Origin: Sciurus carolinensis
Taxonomy: Eukaryota > Chordata > Mammalia > Rodentia > Sciuridae
Reading direction: 5' to 3'
Assembly (NCBI RefSeq): GCF_902686445.1
Contig: NC_062226.1
Coordinates: forward strand, 14,108,001-14,172,000
DNA: 64,000 nucleotides
A program made the position numbers and the translations under genes. Of the stretch, positions 12,901 through 28,401 are shown piece after piece. The notes below the pieces were generated by a model that searched no databases, was not told the origin of the DNA, and worked only from the letters and a program-made list of their open reading frames with translations. The number at the start of each line of letters is the position of its first letter. Position 1 is the first letter of the stretch.

Positions 12901-13259
12901 CTTTATTTAAAAAAAATATTATTTTGAGATAATCCCACTCACAAAAAATTGAAAAATATTAGTGGCGAATTCCAATATATTCTTTATTCAGTTCTCTTTT
13001 TGATATTAGGACATTATATAATCATCAAAATCATTGAGATTAGGAGTTAGTACAGTGAACAATACTATTCGCTAAGTTGCAGTTCTTAGTTAAATTTTAT
13101 CACTTTTTCCATCAATGTCTTTTATTGGCAATAGATCCAGTACAGAAGTATCCTACTTCTCAAAGGATTCTCACTCAGTAATTTTTTACAGTCTTTTCCT
13201 CAACAATTATTACTGTGGTGTTTGCCTAGTGGTAATTTCCTATTTTCTTTTTCTTATTA

Positions 13260-13348
13260 TTTTTTTTCCTTTTTGGTGCTGGGGATCAAAACCAGAGTTA
13301 TGTGGATATTAAATATGTGCTCTACCACTGAACTATGCTCTCAGTCCC
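13260..13348 (-). mobile_element. ID-like SINE
   Basis: ggtgctggggatcaaaacca ... ctctaccactgaactatgct. Confidence 0.88.
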
Positions 13349-13367
13349 TATTATTTTGTTTTTGTTT

Positions 13368-13457
13368 TGTTCTTTTTTGTGTGTGTGTGGTGCTGGGGAT
13401 TGAACCCAGGGCCTTGTGCTCAAGCACTCCATCAACTGAGCTATATCCCCAGCCCTG
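13368..13457 (-). mobile_element. ID-like SINE
   Basis: gtgctggggattgaacccag ... ctgagctatatccccagccc. Second of two antisense ID copies only about 20 bp apart. Confidence 0.94.
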
Positions 13458-14685
13458 TTTTGTTCTGTTTTTAACTGAGAAAGCATATTTCAAAGTACTG
13501 ACTTCACAGGGAGTTTTAACCTAGGGGCAAAGGAAGATACTGGCACTTTGGCACTTTCATGTTTTTAGTGTGAGTGTTCTCTGTGTTATGGCCACCTGTT
13601 CTAAACACGTATTGCTTCGGAGCCAATTTTCCCAAATGGAGAGCAGTATAGAGGTTGACATGACCCTGTCCTTCTTTGGTTGTTCTTTGAGGAGGCACTC
13701 AAGTACCTGTTGATTTCACTTGTGAACCCCATTAAACCTTGGTTTTTCCCCTGCTGCATTTACTGGTATTGTAAAAACAAGCCATACTCAAAGTCTTGTT
13801 TCAGCTTCTGCCTGAGGTCCCATAATAAGTAGTGGAAGAGTTCCCAAACTGGTTAAGCCATGCTGACTCAGCTGCCCGTGGGCACCCCACACATACTTCT
13901 GAGCCTTTTGCAAATGCCAAGTATCATGTCTTGCTGTTTTTATCATCCCTTCTACATTTATTAATAGGAATTTTACTGTAAGGAAGTGCTGACCCTTCTA
14001 CTCACTTATTTATATATTCAGTTATTTATTTATAGTAGTATGAACTCATGGGTATTTAGTTATTTTTATCTGTTATCTTCTTTTATATGTTTTGATGTTA
14101 AAGAAGCAAATGAATACATAGAAAATAATAAATAAAATGTAATAAGGATGTAGATAGAGATAATAGTGATGATTATACAACAATGTGAATGTACTTAATG
14201 CCACTGAATCCATATATGTAAAATTACTAAAGTGGTAAATTTTATGTTGTATGTATTTTACACAATTGAAGGAAAAAAACTTAAAAATAGGGCTATTGAA
14301 GAACCAAGAGGCAGGTAATTAAGAAAAATATCTATAATATCCAGTGATATTTCCCCCCCCAACATAGTTATCAGGTTTGTGTAAGTGTTCAGCCTTGCTT
14401 GTTTCCCCAAAACAATTCAGATTTCTCTTGAACAGATCTTAAATTGTTACCAAGTATTATTACCACCAGGCTGCGTTTCCTCCACATACTGTAATAAAGA
14501 GTTGATTTAACATACCCTGATAAGGTGTTTTTGAGAAAGCAAATATAAAAACAAACCAAGAAAGTGTAATAAGGAGACATTGACTTTTCTAAGCAAGTCT
14601 GATTTGATGAAGTTTAACTTGACCATCATGTAATGGATGGAGTCTAGTTGGGTGTCTACAGGCAGGAAAGCAAACAGAAAGCATT
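13458..14685. other. Intronic DNA without recognised features
   Basis: Nothing coding. C10 run at 14352-14361. The segment 13500-13930 is less AT-rich and could be an old repeat I cannot name. Confidence 0.4.
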
Positions 14686-14766
14686 TGATTCCAATACTAG
14701 GAATCAAACCCAGGGCCTCAAGCATGCTAGGCAAGCACTCAACCACTGAGCCACAGCTCCAGCCCA
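14686..14766 (-). mobile_element. ID-like SINE
   Basis: ctaggaatcaaacccagggc, ctcaagcatgctaggcaagc, gagccacagctccagccc. Confidence 0.92.
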
Positions 14767-14811
14767 AGATATTGACAGCTATGATGAAATCATCTAACTC
14801 AGGCCCCTGGA

Positions 14812-15245
14812 TATATCAGCTATCTACTGCAGCGTAACAAGTCACCACAAACCTCAGTGTCTTGAAGCAATAGCAGTAATTTATTTCTGCTTGTGATGCG
14901 TAGTTCTTCTGTGATCTCTCCCAGCCATGTTGCTGCATTGGTAGATAACTTAGAGGATCTAAGATGGCCTCACTCACATGTTCAGGGCTTTGATGGAGAT
15001 GACTGGATAGCTGTGAAGTGTTTCTCCTTGGAGTCTTCTTATCACTCAGTGATTTAGTCCTTGCTTCTCTACATGGCAACTGGGTACAAAATTAATGAAG
15101 GCAGAAGATGCAAGGTGCCCCGAGACCTGGATGCTGGAACTCTTACTTCAATTATGCCTCGTTCATAAGGGCAGTCACAGTGGGTTGATGGAAAATTGCA
15201 GCAGTGTCACAATACAAAGGAATGTGGACACATGGAGATAGGATT
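14812..15245. repeat. Old interspersed repeat, family uncertain
   Basis: Text of the type tgcagcgtaacaagtcaccac and taagatggcctcactcacat recurs in mammalian genomes as an old interspersed repeat. I cannot assign the family with confidence. Confidence 0.45.
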
Positions 15246-15387
15246 CAGCAGGAACCATTATTACAAGATTTCTCTTGATGGGAGTAGAAGCAAAAGGGCA
15301 AGACTTGACAGGTTAATTCTCAATACATGCTCATGGATTGTTTATCTAATGACAGACACCAAGGGAGGAAAGAGTTTCAGAAAGGAA

Positions 15388-15478
15388 GGGTTGTGGCTGG
15401 GTGTGTGGTTCAGTGGTAGAGCATGCAGTTAATATGTGTGAGGCCCTGGGTTTAATCTTTAGCAACCCCCCACCCTCC
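15388..15478 (+). mobile_element. ID-like SINE
   Basis: gctgggtgtgtggttcagtg, gtagagcatgcagttaatat, gaggccctgggtttaatctt. Confidence 0.9.
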
Positions 15479-16540
15479 AGAAAAGAGGGGGTAGTAAACA
15501 AAAGTTTAAGAATAATATAGCCCGAGAAGGATATTGTTTTGGGTCACACTTTGAGAGAGCATTTTCAATAGTGTATGAAAAAGATTGCAGAGCATTAAGA
15601 AGAGAACATGTGGTGAAGAAAAAGAGGCAGTCTGTATTTTTGGTTTGAGAAATCTTATTTAGAAGATAAATGATAGTTAAGCAGAGCAGGAGATTAAACA
15701 AAGTATGCTTTAGATTATGAAAAACTCAATGCATATTTGAATAAAGATTCTGTGAAAAGTGAAAGTTTGAAAAAGTTGAAGGGGGTGGAGGGATGATTCT
15801 TGTAAAGAGCTGGGAGAGGATGTGATAAAGAGCACAGTTGGAGATATTGTGTGATCTTGAAGGAGCTGGATAGCCTGAAACTGGAGAGAAACTTGAATGA
15901 AGTTTCCATGAAGTTGAAAATGAACTAATTTTCTGGTCATAGGGTAGAATGTATGACTTAAAGGAAAGGACAGTTTGGAAATAGCCAATGCAGGCAATGG
16001 GTATAGAAACTGTAAGATAAGTTCAAGGCTCTTGGTGCAGTTCTAGGGATTTAATTGAGTAAAACCTTTCAATAGGTCAGGTCCTCATATAGTGACTTTC
16101 TCTAATACCCTAGGAACATGGTTGAGGATAGAAAGGAAAAGACACAAAGAACTTTTAGGGGAAAAAAGTCAGAATGCTAATGAGGAAAGTATTTAAATGA
16201 TCTTTTAGAGTAAATTTTTTCTAGCATTTAGTCAAATTGCCTCTCTCTCTTCCAACCTTTTCATGGTTTCATGAAACTTGTATAATTATTCCAATTCCAG
16301 GTTAAAAGAAGACTTCCTCTGCTAGAAAATGAACAAAAGCTGTACTTTAACCAGTCCTAATATTTGGTATCCACACCCACCTCCTGTTGTAGAGTATTTC
16401 TTGTCATGTCTCATTTCTGATTCCAATTTCTGGTAGTAATTTGCAAAATTTCCGGAAAAGTGACACATCTTGGAGATAAAATAGTAAATATCCTATTCAG
16501 GTAGAAAGTACCATTTTAATCATTTTTATCTCACTTCATC
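15479..16540. other. Intronic DNA without recognised features
   Basis: Purine-rich plus strand around 15600-16000; open frames on the minus strand here are by-products of that composition. Confidence 0.45.
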
Positions 16541-16549
16541 CTCATAAAT

Positions 16550-16950
16550 AACCCCATATTTGCTGCCATTTTACTTTATGTATTCCTAGGCTACAATATT
16601 AGATGCATATAAATTTAGAACTATATGTCTTTTTAATCAATTGTACGTTTTATCATTATATCGTGAGATCTCTTTGCCCCTAATAATGCTTTTCCCCCAA
16701 ATGACTGTTCTTGCCTCATATTAAGAGAATGCTACTAATTTTTTTGTCTTTATTTACCTACTTCATCTCTTTTATTCAGTTACTTTCAGCCTCTCTGTAT
16801 GCTTTTGTTTTGTGTCTTATGTATCCTGTTTGTAGTTGGATTTTGTGGGTTTTAATTTAATATAAAGACCTTTGGTTTTTAAATCGATCAGCTCTAATTT
16901 TATTTCATAAAATGAAATCAGGTTTTGAATAAATCTCAGTAGTTCATTAC
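16550..16950 (-). repeat. Possible degenerate L1 ORF2 relic
   Basis: Antisense text like tcctgtttgtagttggattt and ttgtgggttttaatttaata suggests the L1 endonuclease region. Weak. Confidence 0.35.
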
Positions 16951-17369
16951 TATGCCAAGCCATTATGAGAAATTTAGAGAAATGAGAAAATTTGCCCTTA
17001 ATGAGCAATTTTAAATTTATGAAGTTTCCCTTAAAACCTGGCATGATACATTTAAGCTTTTCAAAGAAAAATGTTTTCTGACTTATTAGGATTACTAGAT
17101 ATACCTATTATTCAATTAGAAAATTGGGTATTCTCTAAGCCAAAAGCAGTATATGTGACAATATATGATTTTATCTTTTTTGTGATAGATGATAAGAATT
17201 ATTCACACTTTATAGATTAAGTCACTACAACTCAGAATAATTAGACTTATTGAAGACCACAGAAATATTTAATTAGTAGCAAAGTCTGATTTTAAGTGTT
17301 CATCTGTCTGGTGGTTTTTCTACTCATTTTCATAGGTAGAAGCTTCTCATAATGAAATGAATGGACTTT

Positions 17370-17560
17370 GAAATTATTCACTTTGGGATCCGGTCCCTTC
17401 TCTAGTACTGGTTAGTTGAATGATTTGTTTCATCTCTCTGAGACTCAGATTACTTATTCAAGGCACCTATATTGCAAGACTGGCCATATAGAAACTATAT
17501 ATGTATAATTTCTAGTGTGATGTCTGATATACATACAGTACATGCCCAATAACTGGTGAT
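17370..17560 (+). repeat. MIR SINE relic
   Basis: gtactggttagttgaatgat, catctctctgagactcagat. Confidence 0.55.
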
Positions 17561-18460
17561 GTCATCTTTGTTAGTAGTAGTAAAAGTTAGCTGTTACATT
17601 TTCAGAACTTGTCTTTTTGTCTCATTTATTAGATGAATTATACGGATTGTGGGAAATTGGCAGTGAGCCAGGGGCAAGCAGCACTAAACAACAATGGCCC
17701 TTAACCTGAGACAGAAAATTTTCTACAAAAACTGAATTACAGCCCCATTATTTTCATATGTCCACCATAAAGTAGAATAATGATTTTGCTATAGTAACTT
17801 GTGATTGGGAAGTTTATTGGATACATTTTCATTTGAAGAGATAAACCTTAAAGCTTTTCTTTTAAAGTGGTGGCTTTAAAACTTTCCACATTTCTACAAA
17901 GTCTGGTTTAACTCAAGAAACTCATCAGTTTTAATATTGTTTCCCAGCTTTTCAAAGATTTGTGACCCTACCCTGGCATAACATACTTGTGAAATGTAAT
18001 TTGAGTATCAATGTTATGCTAGATTAAGACCTTTATAAAAATAAAAACTCTGTTGATAATTCATTTTCCCTAGAATGACGCCTTTCTGAGATTCCGTTTC
18101 TCCAAACCTACAAAGATAAAATATTGTCCTAATAAAAAATGCATTTTGAAATATACCATACACTTAAGAGACTGGGCATATAGTAAAGATGATATAGTTT
18201 ATTGTCTTTTTAAGAATTATTTGATATACAGATAGAGGTTTGAATTAAGTATTCTTTGATTTTTGACAATCATTTTTCCTTTTCTTTTCAATTTGAAAAC
18301 CAGAAGAGATGTTGTTTTTTTCTAGATCCTATTCTGGGCTTGTGAAAAAGATGAAGTTCTAAATTGGATAGATTGGGTAGATTCAAAGTTGTTATCCTTA
18401 TATGCATTTTCCTGGTCTTTATTTAAACAGTTTAGAATCAAAGTTATTTTTTGTTTTTAT
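17561..18460. other. Intronic DNA without recognised features
   Basis: No coding signal or named repeat seen. Confidence 0.5.
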
Positions 18461-18461
18461 T

Positions 18462-18682
18462 TTGGGGGTAGGGGGCTGGTACTGGGTATTGAACCCAGAG
18501 GCACTTTATCACTGATCTACATCACCAGCCATTTTACTTTTTATTTTGAGACAGTGTCTCACTGAGTTGCTAAGGGTCTCCTTGAATTGCTGAGGCTGAC
18601 CTTGAACTTTCCATCCTTCTGTCTCAACCTCCTGAGTAGCTGGGATTATAGGTGAGCACTATTGTGCCTAGTTAGAGTTGAA
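18462..18682 (-). mobile_element. B1-dID-type dimeric SINE
   Basis: ggtactgggtattgaaccca ... gacagtgtctcactgagttg ... tgagtagctgggattatagg. Confidence 0.93.
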
Positions 18683-19089
18683 TTTTTAATGATGAATCTC
18701 TAAAGGAAATAAACAATTGTAAATGAAAAAAGGAATAGGGATCCTTATAATCTTTTATTGTTCATTTTTTCCCTTTTCCCTCATTTTACACAAGAGTATT
18801 TACATCCCCAAATTTAAGTTGGAGCCAAAGGGAAGAAGATTCCACTCCTTTTAGTTAAAAAGCATTTTAAATCCTAGAATGTTATACAACTCCTTATGTG
18901 ATAATCCATTGAAACATTAATTACCTCCCTCTATCTTAATTGTAACATTTACTTAAAAAAGGATTGAGTCATTAGTTGAAACTTCTGTTTACTTTAGAAC
19001 TACAGTCCAGCTAAAATAGTTGCTTGTAGCACACCAAGGCATCCCTCCAGGGAAGTTTAAAAATCTAATCTAATAAAACCTCATTGCTT

Positions 19090-19800
19090 TTTTAAAAATA
19101 TAATTTTTGCTTATTTAAAAATTTATATCCAATAAAATTTGCCCATTTCATGTTCAATTCTATTGATTTTGATAAATGTATAATCAAGATATAGAACAGT
19201 TTCTTTACCCCCTCAAAATTCCCCTGTGCTTCTCCTTTGTATTCAGTCTTTCCCTCCTACCTATAACACCTGGTAAAGCCCTAGACTGTTCTCTGCCCTA
19301 TAGTTTTGTCTCTTCTAGAATGTTAGGTAAGTGGAATCATATAATATAGCTTTTTGAGTATAGCTTCTTTTACTTAGCATAACACATTTGAGATTTTTTC
19401 ATTCTCTTGCATGCCAGTGGTTTATTTCTTTCTTAATTGTTATTTTGTGGTTATACCATGACTTATCCATGTCACAAGTTAAAGGAGATTTGGATGCTTC
19501 CAAGTTGTGATTATGAATATCACTGCTAAAAACATTTGTGTACAAGTATTTTTGTGAAGACACACTTTCATTTGTCTTGGATAAATACCTAGGAATGGAA
19601 TTGCTGCATCATATGGTGTATTATTTAACTTTATAAGAGGTGGTCGAACTATTTTCAAAAGTGCCTATATTGTTTTGCACTCACACAAGTGATTTTTGTT
19701 TTAAAGTTCGTTGTTCTGCATTCTTGCCAACAATTGATATTGTCAGGTTTTTGTTTGCTTTGTTTAGCAATTCAACAGATGGCTAATCATTGCCATTTTT
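19090..19800 (-). mobile_element. Old L1 3' end
   Basis: Antisense L1M-type text: gttaggtaagtggaatcata, tccatgtcacaagttaaagg, aggaatggaattgctgcatc. Confidence 0.78.
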
Positions 19801-19804
19801 TGTT

Positions 19805-19897
19805 TTTGTTGTTTTATTTGTTTTTGGTGCTATGAATTGAACCCAGGCCTCCTGCTTACTAAGCACTCATTCTAGACTAAGCTATATCTCAGATCCA
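19805..19897 (-). mobile_element. ID-like SINE
   Basis: ggtgctatgaattgaaccca ... agactaagctatatctcaga; diverged. Confidence 0.85.
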
Positions 19898-20337
19898 CTC
19901 ATTGAATTGTAATGTTTAGTTTGCTCTTTGACTTGCTTTCAGTGGATGTTCTTAAAATGTTTGGAATGTATATGTAGAGAGTAGAACTACTTCTATTTGC
20001 TTTTGCAACTGAACTGTGGTTCAAATTTTCTAATAACTGTGCTTTCTCTTTTGCACTAAAATTTGAATGGCTATTATTCTGATAAATATTTTTCAGAGTT
20101 TTAGATATATGTTCAGTAGGTGATCATATTCTGATAAAGATAATAAAATTTAATATGTGTGTCCACATATTAAAAATAATATTTTATTGGGTAACTATTT
20201 TATATTAGTATTCTTTGCCTTATTTTATTTTCAAACATTGGATCATCATTAATAGGGAAAAAAGGAGGAGTGAGAAAAGGCAGAGGAATAGGAGGTTATT
20301 CCTTGGGAAGATGGAAGCACAGGTCATTCTTTGATCT

Positions 20338-20469
20338 TTAAAAAAATTTTTTTTCAGTTGTCAATGGATGTTTATTTAATTTATTTATGTGCAGTGCTAA
20401 GGATCAAACCCAGGGCCTCACACATGCCAGGCAAGCAAGCTCTCTACCACTGAGCCACAACTCCAGCCC
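20338..20469 (-). mobile_element. ID-like SINE
   Basis: ttcagttgtcaatggatgtt, cagtgctaaggatcaaaccc, gagccacaactccagccct. Confidence 0.92.
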
Positions 20470-20472
20470 TGA

Positions 20473-20704
20473 TTCTTTTTTTTTTTTTTTTTCGGGGTGG
20501 GAGTACTAGGGGTTGAACTCAGGGTACTCGACCACTGGAGGCACATCCCCAGCCCTGTTTTGTATTTTATTTGGAGACAGGATCTCTCTGAGTTACTTAG
20601 CCACCTCACTTTTTGCTGAGGCTGGCTTTGAACTCACAATCCTCCTCCTCAGCCTCCCGAGCTGCTGGGATTACAGGCATGCACCACTGCACCCGGCTCA
20701 GCCC
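20473..20704 (-). mobile_element. B1-dID-type dimeric SINE
   Basis: gtactaggggttgaactcag ... gagacaggatctctctgagt ... cagcctcccgagctgctggg. It abuts the previous antisense ID tail-to-head. Confidence 0.93.
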
Positions 20705-21075
20705 TTGATTCTTTGATCTAAGTTACAATGTGGGAAATAATAATTCTTCCAGTATGACAAATTACCCATGTTATATGACTTTTGTTCTTAAACCTCTCCA
20801 AATGTTTTATATCCTGGAGTCAACTTGTTTCATGTAATAGTAAACTCAATATAGTCAAGTTCACCATAACTATAGATGACCTCTAGCCATTGACTCACAA
20901 AGTAAAGTTCTCCTAGTGATAATACTAAAGTATAGTATGCAAGTCCAAATAGAGATATGAAATCTAGATATTTTGAAGCCTTGGAAGAAAATCTTTTCCC
21001 TATTTTAAGGAAAATTTGGAAAAATTAAAATTTGGTGGTACCTTTAAAAAAATACCTTTTATAATTTTTTTCTGT

Positions 21076-21160
21076 TTGTATTTTCTGTGTTGCTGACAAT
21101 TGAACTCAGGGCCTTGTGTAAGGTAGGCAAATAGTATCACTGAGCTATACCCCAGTCTTT
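21076..21160 (-). mobile_element. ID-like SINE
   Basis: gttgctgacaattgaactca, gggccttgtgtaaggtaggc; diverged. Confidence 0.82.
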
Positions 21161-21674
21161 ATAATTATTTTAATTATAAAAGTATTTTTTAGAATATTTT
21201 GCTTATAGTTCAAAAAGATAATGTTTTAGATATTTTTTCAGATAAGTTTAAACTTATCAGTTGAATTTTTAAATTTTTTAATTTTTAGTTACAAGGTAAG
21301 TACTGAATCTTAATGCATTTTGAATATATTTCTTCTAGTTTTTGCTGATTTGTTATTGAACAAAAGATGATATCAATATTACAGTGTATTTTATAAGTCT
21401 TCTGAATAGAAGGGAGAGTGAAAAGTTTAGGAGAATCCTAGAGCAGGTTTGTTTTTATATTCTTAATATATAATAGTATTTAAGATATTGAGAAGCATGA
21501 GTGTAATTATTATCAAATGAATATAGAGTGGTAAATTGAATTTTGCAAGTGTATTTGCTCAACTTTTAAAGAGGTTATGTAGTAAAATTTCAGGGTGTAC
21601 TCATGAACCAGATTCTTCTGTATTAGTTATGGTTACATGTATTTATCTAATATCTGTGCTTAAATGCAATATTG

Positions 21675-21736
21675 TTTAGAATCACTTTTTTTTTTTTTGC
21701 GGTGCCTCTTTTTTTTTTTTTTTTAGAATCACTTTT
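21675..21736. repeat. 32-bp micro-insertion between 15-bp direct repeats
   Basis: tttagaatcactttt is present at 21675-21689 and again at 21722-21736. The 32 bases between them are two T-runs around gcggtgcctc. On the minus strand this reads A-run, gaggcaccgc, A-run. Confidence 0.85.
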
Positions 21737-21871
21737 AACTTAGCAACAATACTGTTATCAATTTAACACTTCTTTGTTCTAAGAGGTTTGCATCATGAAT
21801 TGACTGAAAACAGGTTTTTTTCACTTTCATTTTCAAGTTTTTCATTTATTACTTTTATAGTTCCTTTTTGA

Positions 21872-22083
21872 TTTGGCAGGAGGAGGGTACTAAGGATTGA
21901 ACCCAAAAGTGCTTTACCAATAAGCTACATCCCCAGCCCTTTTTATTTTTTATTTTAAGACAGGATCTTGCTAAGTTGCTTGGGGCCTTGCTAAATTACT
22001 GAAGCTGGCCTCAAATTTGTGATCCTCCTGCCTTAGCCTCTGAGCCATTGGAATTATGGGAATATGCCACTGATACTGGCTAT
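21872..22083 (-). mobile_element. B1-dID-type dimeric SINE
   Basis: gggtactaaggattgaaccc ... gacaggatcttgctaagttg ... cctgccttagcctctgagcc. Confidence 0.92.
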
Positions 22084-22616
22084 AGTTCTTTTTTATCTAT
22101 AAAGACCTATCACACCGTTGAATTGAATTGCTTGAGCCTCTAGACATCATAGTTAATTACAACATCCAGAAAGAACTGCAGAGAGTGGGGACGTATTCAT
22201 TAGGACACACCATCACAATTAATTATTATTTTTTTAAACTCTCAACATTAGTGCAAAATAGTTGCAGAAACAGGAACACTCTAAAAATTCTTTAGGAGAT
22301 ATAATAAACTTTTTACTGAATACGGATATAAATGATTAAAAGTTGGATGGAAAGAAAAACGTGCCAGGTATATGAAAGGCCCAGAAAAGGTCATTAGTGT
22401 GTTCAAGTAGATATTCTCCTATAAGACAGGTGTTTGTGTACAAAGGGAAACTTGTGGAACTTGTAAGCAAAATTACTCTCTTGGTCCTTAGTAAGGAATG
22501 TTTGAAAAAGTATACCATTTGATTTGTATGCAGTGATTACTTTTGATATTTTTATATCAAAATTATTCCATAAGTTGAAGTTCTCTGGGGAACTGTTCTT
22601 TCTCTGGGCCTTCATA

Positions 22617-22743
22617 TATTTTTTCTTCCTCCTCTTCCTTTTCTTCTTCCTCCTCCTCCTCTTCCTTCTTCCTCTCTCTCTCAAACCCAGAGCCTGGCAC
22701 ATGCTAGGTTAACACTCTACCACTGAACCACACCGCTAGCCAC
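22617..22743 (-). mobile_element. ID-like SINE with CT-rich flank
   Basis: A pyrimidine-rich tract (22617-22682), probably an expanded tail, precedes antisense ID text (caaacccagagcctggcaca, ccactgaaccacaccgctag). The Arg/Lys-rich open frame opposite is an artefact of this tract. Confidence 0.8.
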
Positions 22744-23980
22744 TGGGCCTTTGGATTTCTCTTTTCAAATGCTAAAGCAGCGTGGCACCAGATTTTAATT
22801 TCTTATTCTTCTTCAGGGTTCAAATCACTATGTTTCATTTTTCTCCAGAAACCAAATAACAAAAAGAAAAAAAAAACATTGCCAAAGATTGTATTCTCTC
22901 TGTGAACGTTTACATTGCTTAAATTATTTCTGAATCGAGTTTTCTCAAGAAGTACAGGGCTTTGGAAAGTAACCTGCTACTTGGCAAATTTTTATTCCAT
23001 ATTTTTTCTTAGGCAACTGAATGAACTTTTTGGCATTTCGTTTCTCATTAACATTCATACTAGTGACCTACCATTAATCATGTCAGAGACTCCTTTGGGT
23101 TCTAGTGTCTGTGATTCCACCTCATTAAAAGTCAGAATTTCCTTGGTTGTCTTTGGTATAGGTCCTTCCCATTTCTTCTACCAATTGAAATTTCCTTTTT
23201 TTTTTTTTTTTTTTTTTTTTTTCTTATTGCTGGCATTCTACTAAGGGAATTGAATTATTTCTGCATTATCTCCTATCTGGTTCCACACAAATGTCCAGAA
23301 CTGTGAAGGGTCTGAGATTTTACTTTTCATTTAACTTAGATCATTTTGTTTAAGGTTGGTTGATCAAGGAGCCTCAGATTCTGAGCTACAAATGAAAAGA
23401 TGTACATGCTTTCTGATATTTGGCATACTTTGTTCTTGCTTCCCTTTCTTGGATTATTTGGGGAAAAAGTTTTAACATGATAGCACATCTTTGTCTTGGT
23501 ATTTAGGCCCCCTTCCTACAAATAGGGTGATCTCTCTTGCTAAAATATTTGCCATTTACCCTACTACGGGTACGATGATTACTACCATGGCAAATAATTA
23601 ATAAATGCTTGTTTTTCATACTCCCTGAAATTATATCCTAAATTCTTCTGTTTTTATCACTGTATTTGTAGGCACAAATATTAGTGATCTATGGAACCTA
23701 GTATTATAGTCTGTCCTCTTATTTTTTACCTGAATGGCTCACAACTTGGATTTCTGTAAAACAAGGCACTAATTCTGCTTTCCAAACATTGTCCAAAGAT
23801 ACCATGGTAATAAACCAATTCCCAGGCTCTCAAATCTTGTCTATGGGGTATAACAAAGCTGTGGTCTATGAATCTAACAACTGAATTATATTTATGTTAT
23901 TTTATCTAGTATCACTTCCCACTTTTCCCCAGCTGCTGTGTTAATAATTGCAGTACTTCCAAATCCCATTTTGGGGGATG
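22744..23980. other. Intronic DNA without recognised features
   Basis: T26 homopolymer at about 23197-23222. Otherwise nothing named. Confidence 0.5.
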
Positions 23981-23984
23981 AGTG

Positions 23985-24128
23985 GTATAGGTACTATTAT
24001 TATGACCTGTTTACAGATGAGAAAATGAAAGTACAATGAGGTTAACTAACTCACCTAAGGTTATAAAGTTGGTGAGAGAATTGGAGAGTAAACCTTAGCT
24101 GCCTGCCTCTGTGGTCTGCGTTCAGAAC
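23985..24128 (-). repeat. MIR SINE relic
   Basis: ctgtttacagatgagaaaat, gaggttaactaactcaccta, aaggttataaagttggtgag. Confidence 0.75.
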
Positions 24129-24129
24129 T

Positions 24130-26630
<2,501 letters not shown>

Positions 26631-26634
26631 TAAG

Positions 26635-27285
26635 CGGTAGAGGATGGAGATAAGTTCATTTTATTTCAGCAAGGAGAAAAAAGTTTGGTTTAAAAAAAGG
26701 GAAAGAATGATCATAAATTTATAAAATATTTTGTATACTTTTATTCCCTCACTTTGTATGTTACATTTAATATCAAAATCCAAAATCTTGTCATTTATTG
26801 ATTTAGTTCTTCAAAAACACCAGGGACACCAATTTTGCTTTGTGATGGTTTCTCTAAATTTCATAGAAAAAAATTAAGGAATCTGATTTCTGGAAGGGCT
26901 AACTTTTAGGTATTTTCAATGAAAATATTTTATTTTATTAATATATGACTGGATTTTAAGGAAACTTGTTCTTTGGTTTACTTCTTCTATCAAAATTCTA
27001 AGTTTAAATATCTAAGACTTCACTTGACTATATACACTTTTTAAAAAGCTAGTGGTAAATAGACTGGTTTCATCCTATTTACTATTACATGTTTGAGACC
27101 AAAACCAGCTTCAATTACCTTGAAAAAGTTTGTGATTGGGAGGAGACGTAATCTAGTGGAACCATGCCTTGTTATGTATGGTTTACCTACTACTACACTG
27201 AAAGTAATTATTCTTTGGCCTTATATAAGGCACTTAGCTTTTTGTGGATCCCAAGTCAAAAAGATGAAGAGTTCATATTGTGTAA
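26635..27285. other. Intronic DNA without recognised features
   Basis: AT-rich start of intron 2; no named repeat or coding signal. Confidence 0.5.
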
Positions 27286-27287
27286 TA

Positions 27288-27475
27288 AAAAGAATATAGC
27301 TTTAGAATCAGTGTAATCTAGGCATAAATCCAAGATCTGCTGCCATTTAGTGTCTGTGTACTGTGGGCAAGTCATTTCATTTCATTGACTCAGTTTCTTT
27401 TCAAGATTGTTTTAAAGGTTAAATGAGTTGATGTATGTAAAATGTTTAGCACATCACTTAATAAATTCTGATTCG
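27288..27475 (+). repeat. MIR SINE relic
   Basis: ctgctgccatttagtgtctg, gtgggcaagtcatttcattt, gttaaatgagttgatgtatg. Confidence 0.78.
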
Positions 27476-28401
27476 TTTTAATTTCAAGAAATATTTTTGG
27501 CTTACACAAGGGAATGTTTTTAAAGAACTTTTAGCTCCTTGGCAAAAAAAAAAGTGCTTTATACTTTAGCAATAAATATTTTGGATGCTTTACAAATCAT
27601 ATTATATTATTGTACTAAATTGTATCATGTTGCACTTCTATGAAAATATAGAAATGACCTTGATAAAGAAGTTTATAATTGCAAATGCAACAATAATCAA
27701 TGTTTATGATGCTTGGTATTGTAACATAGTTATTTGTCTTCATCTTCACAGCAGTTCCTTATATGTAGGTTACTAGGTCACAAAGATAGTAATCAGAAAA
27801 AAAGCAATTCTAAATTAGGTCTTCCATTTCCAAGTCTGGTGTCTTTACTACTCCACTACATAGCATCTTTGAGAAATTTGGTAATAACTCTGTTTCTTGG
27901 GATTGAGAATACAGTAGTTGCTTACCATTGTTCCCTCCACTTTACCCTCTCTCTTCCCCCGCAAAAACCCATGCCCATACAAGTTATATTACAAAGTACC
28001 ACATTTCTACTATTTTAAGACAAGACATTGATAAGTGTGTTCATTTTAGTATCTCATCAAATGTCCACTATGTCTTTTAGGATAATATCCTGCAAACATA
28101 TTTGCTTCTATACTTTTAGGGAAATAGAAAAGTACTTACTTCTAAGCCAACTGCCCTATGAAAGGAGAAAGAAATAAGGAAAGAGGCAAAAGAGAGTTTT
28201 AGAAGCTGGAGAAGAGGAAAAAACAGTAACAATAATATTTATGTAATATATTACTATTTTTAAGTTTTTTCATAAATTATTTCTGATTTATTTTGTTCCT
28301 GATGGTTAATGCTATTAGAAGTTTAATGCTAATCCACTATCCTGAAAATAGGTAGTGACCATAAAGTTTTAGAAAAGTACATTGGATGAGTAACCTAAAA
28401 G

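Noticed and set aside
15196..15432. 78-codon plus-strand open frame
   Set aside because: Overlaps an old repeat and the start of an ID SINE; no protein resemblance.
22403..22702. Arg/Lys-rich minus-strand open frame
   Set aside because: Produced by the CT-rich tract next to an ID SINE. The similar 53134-53325 frame has the same cause.
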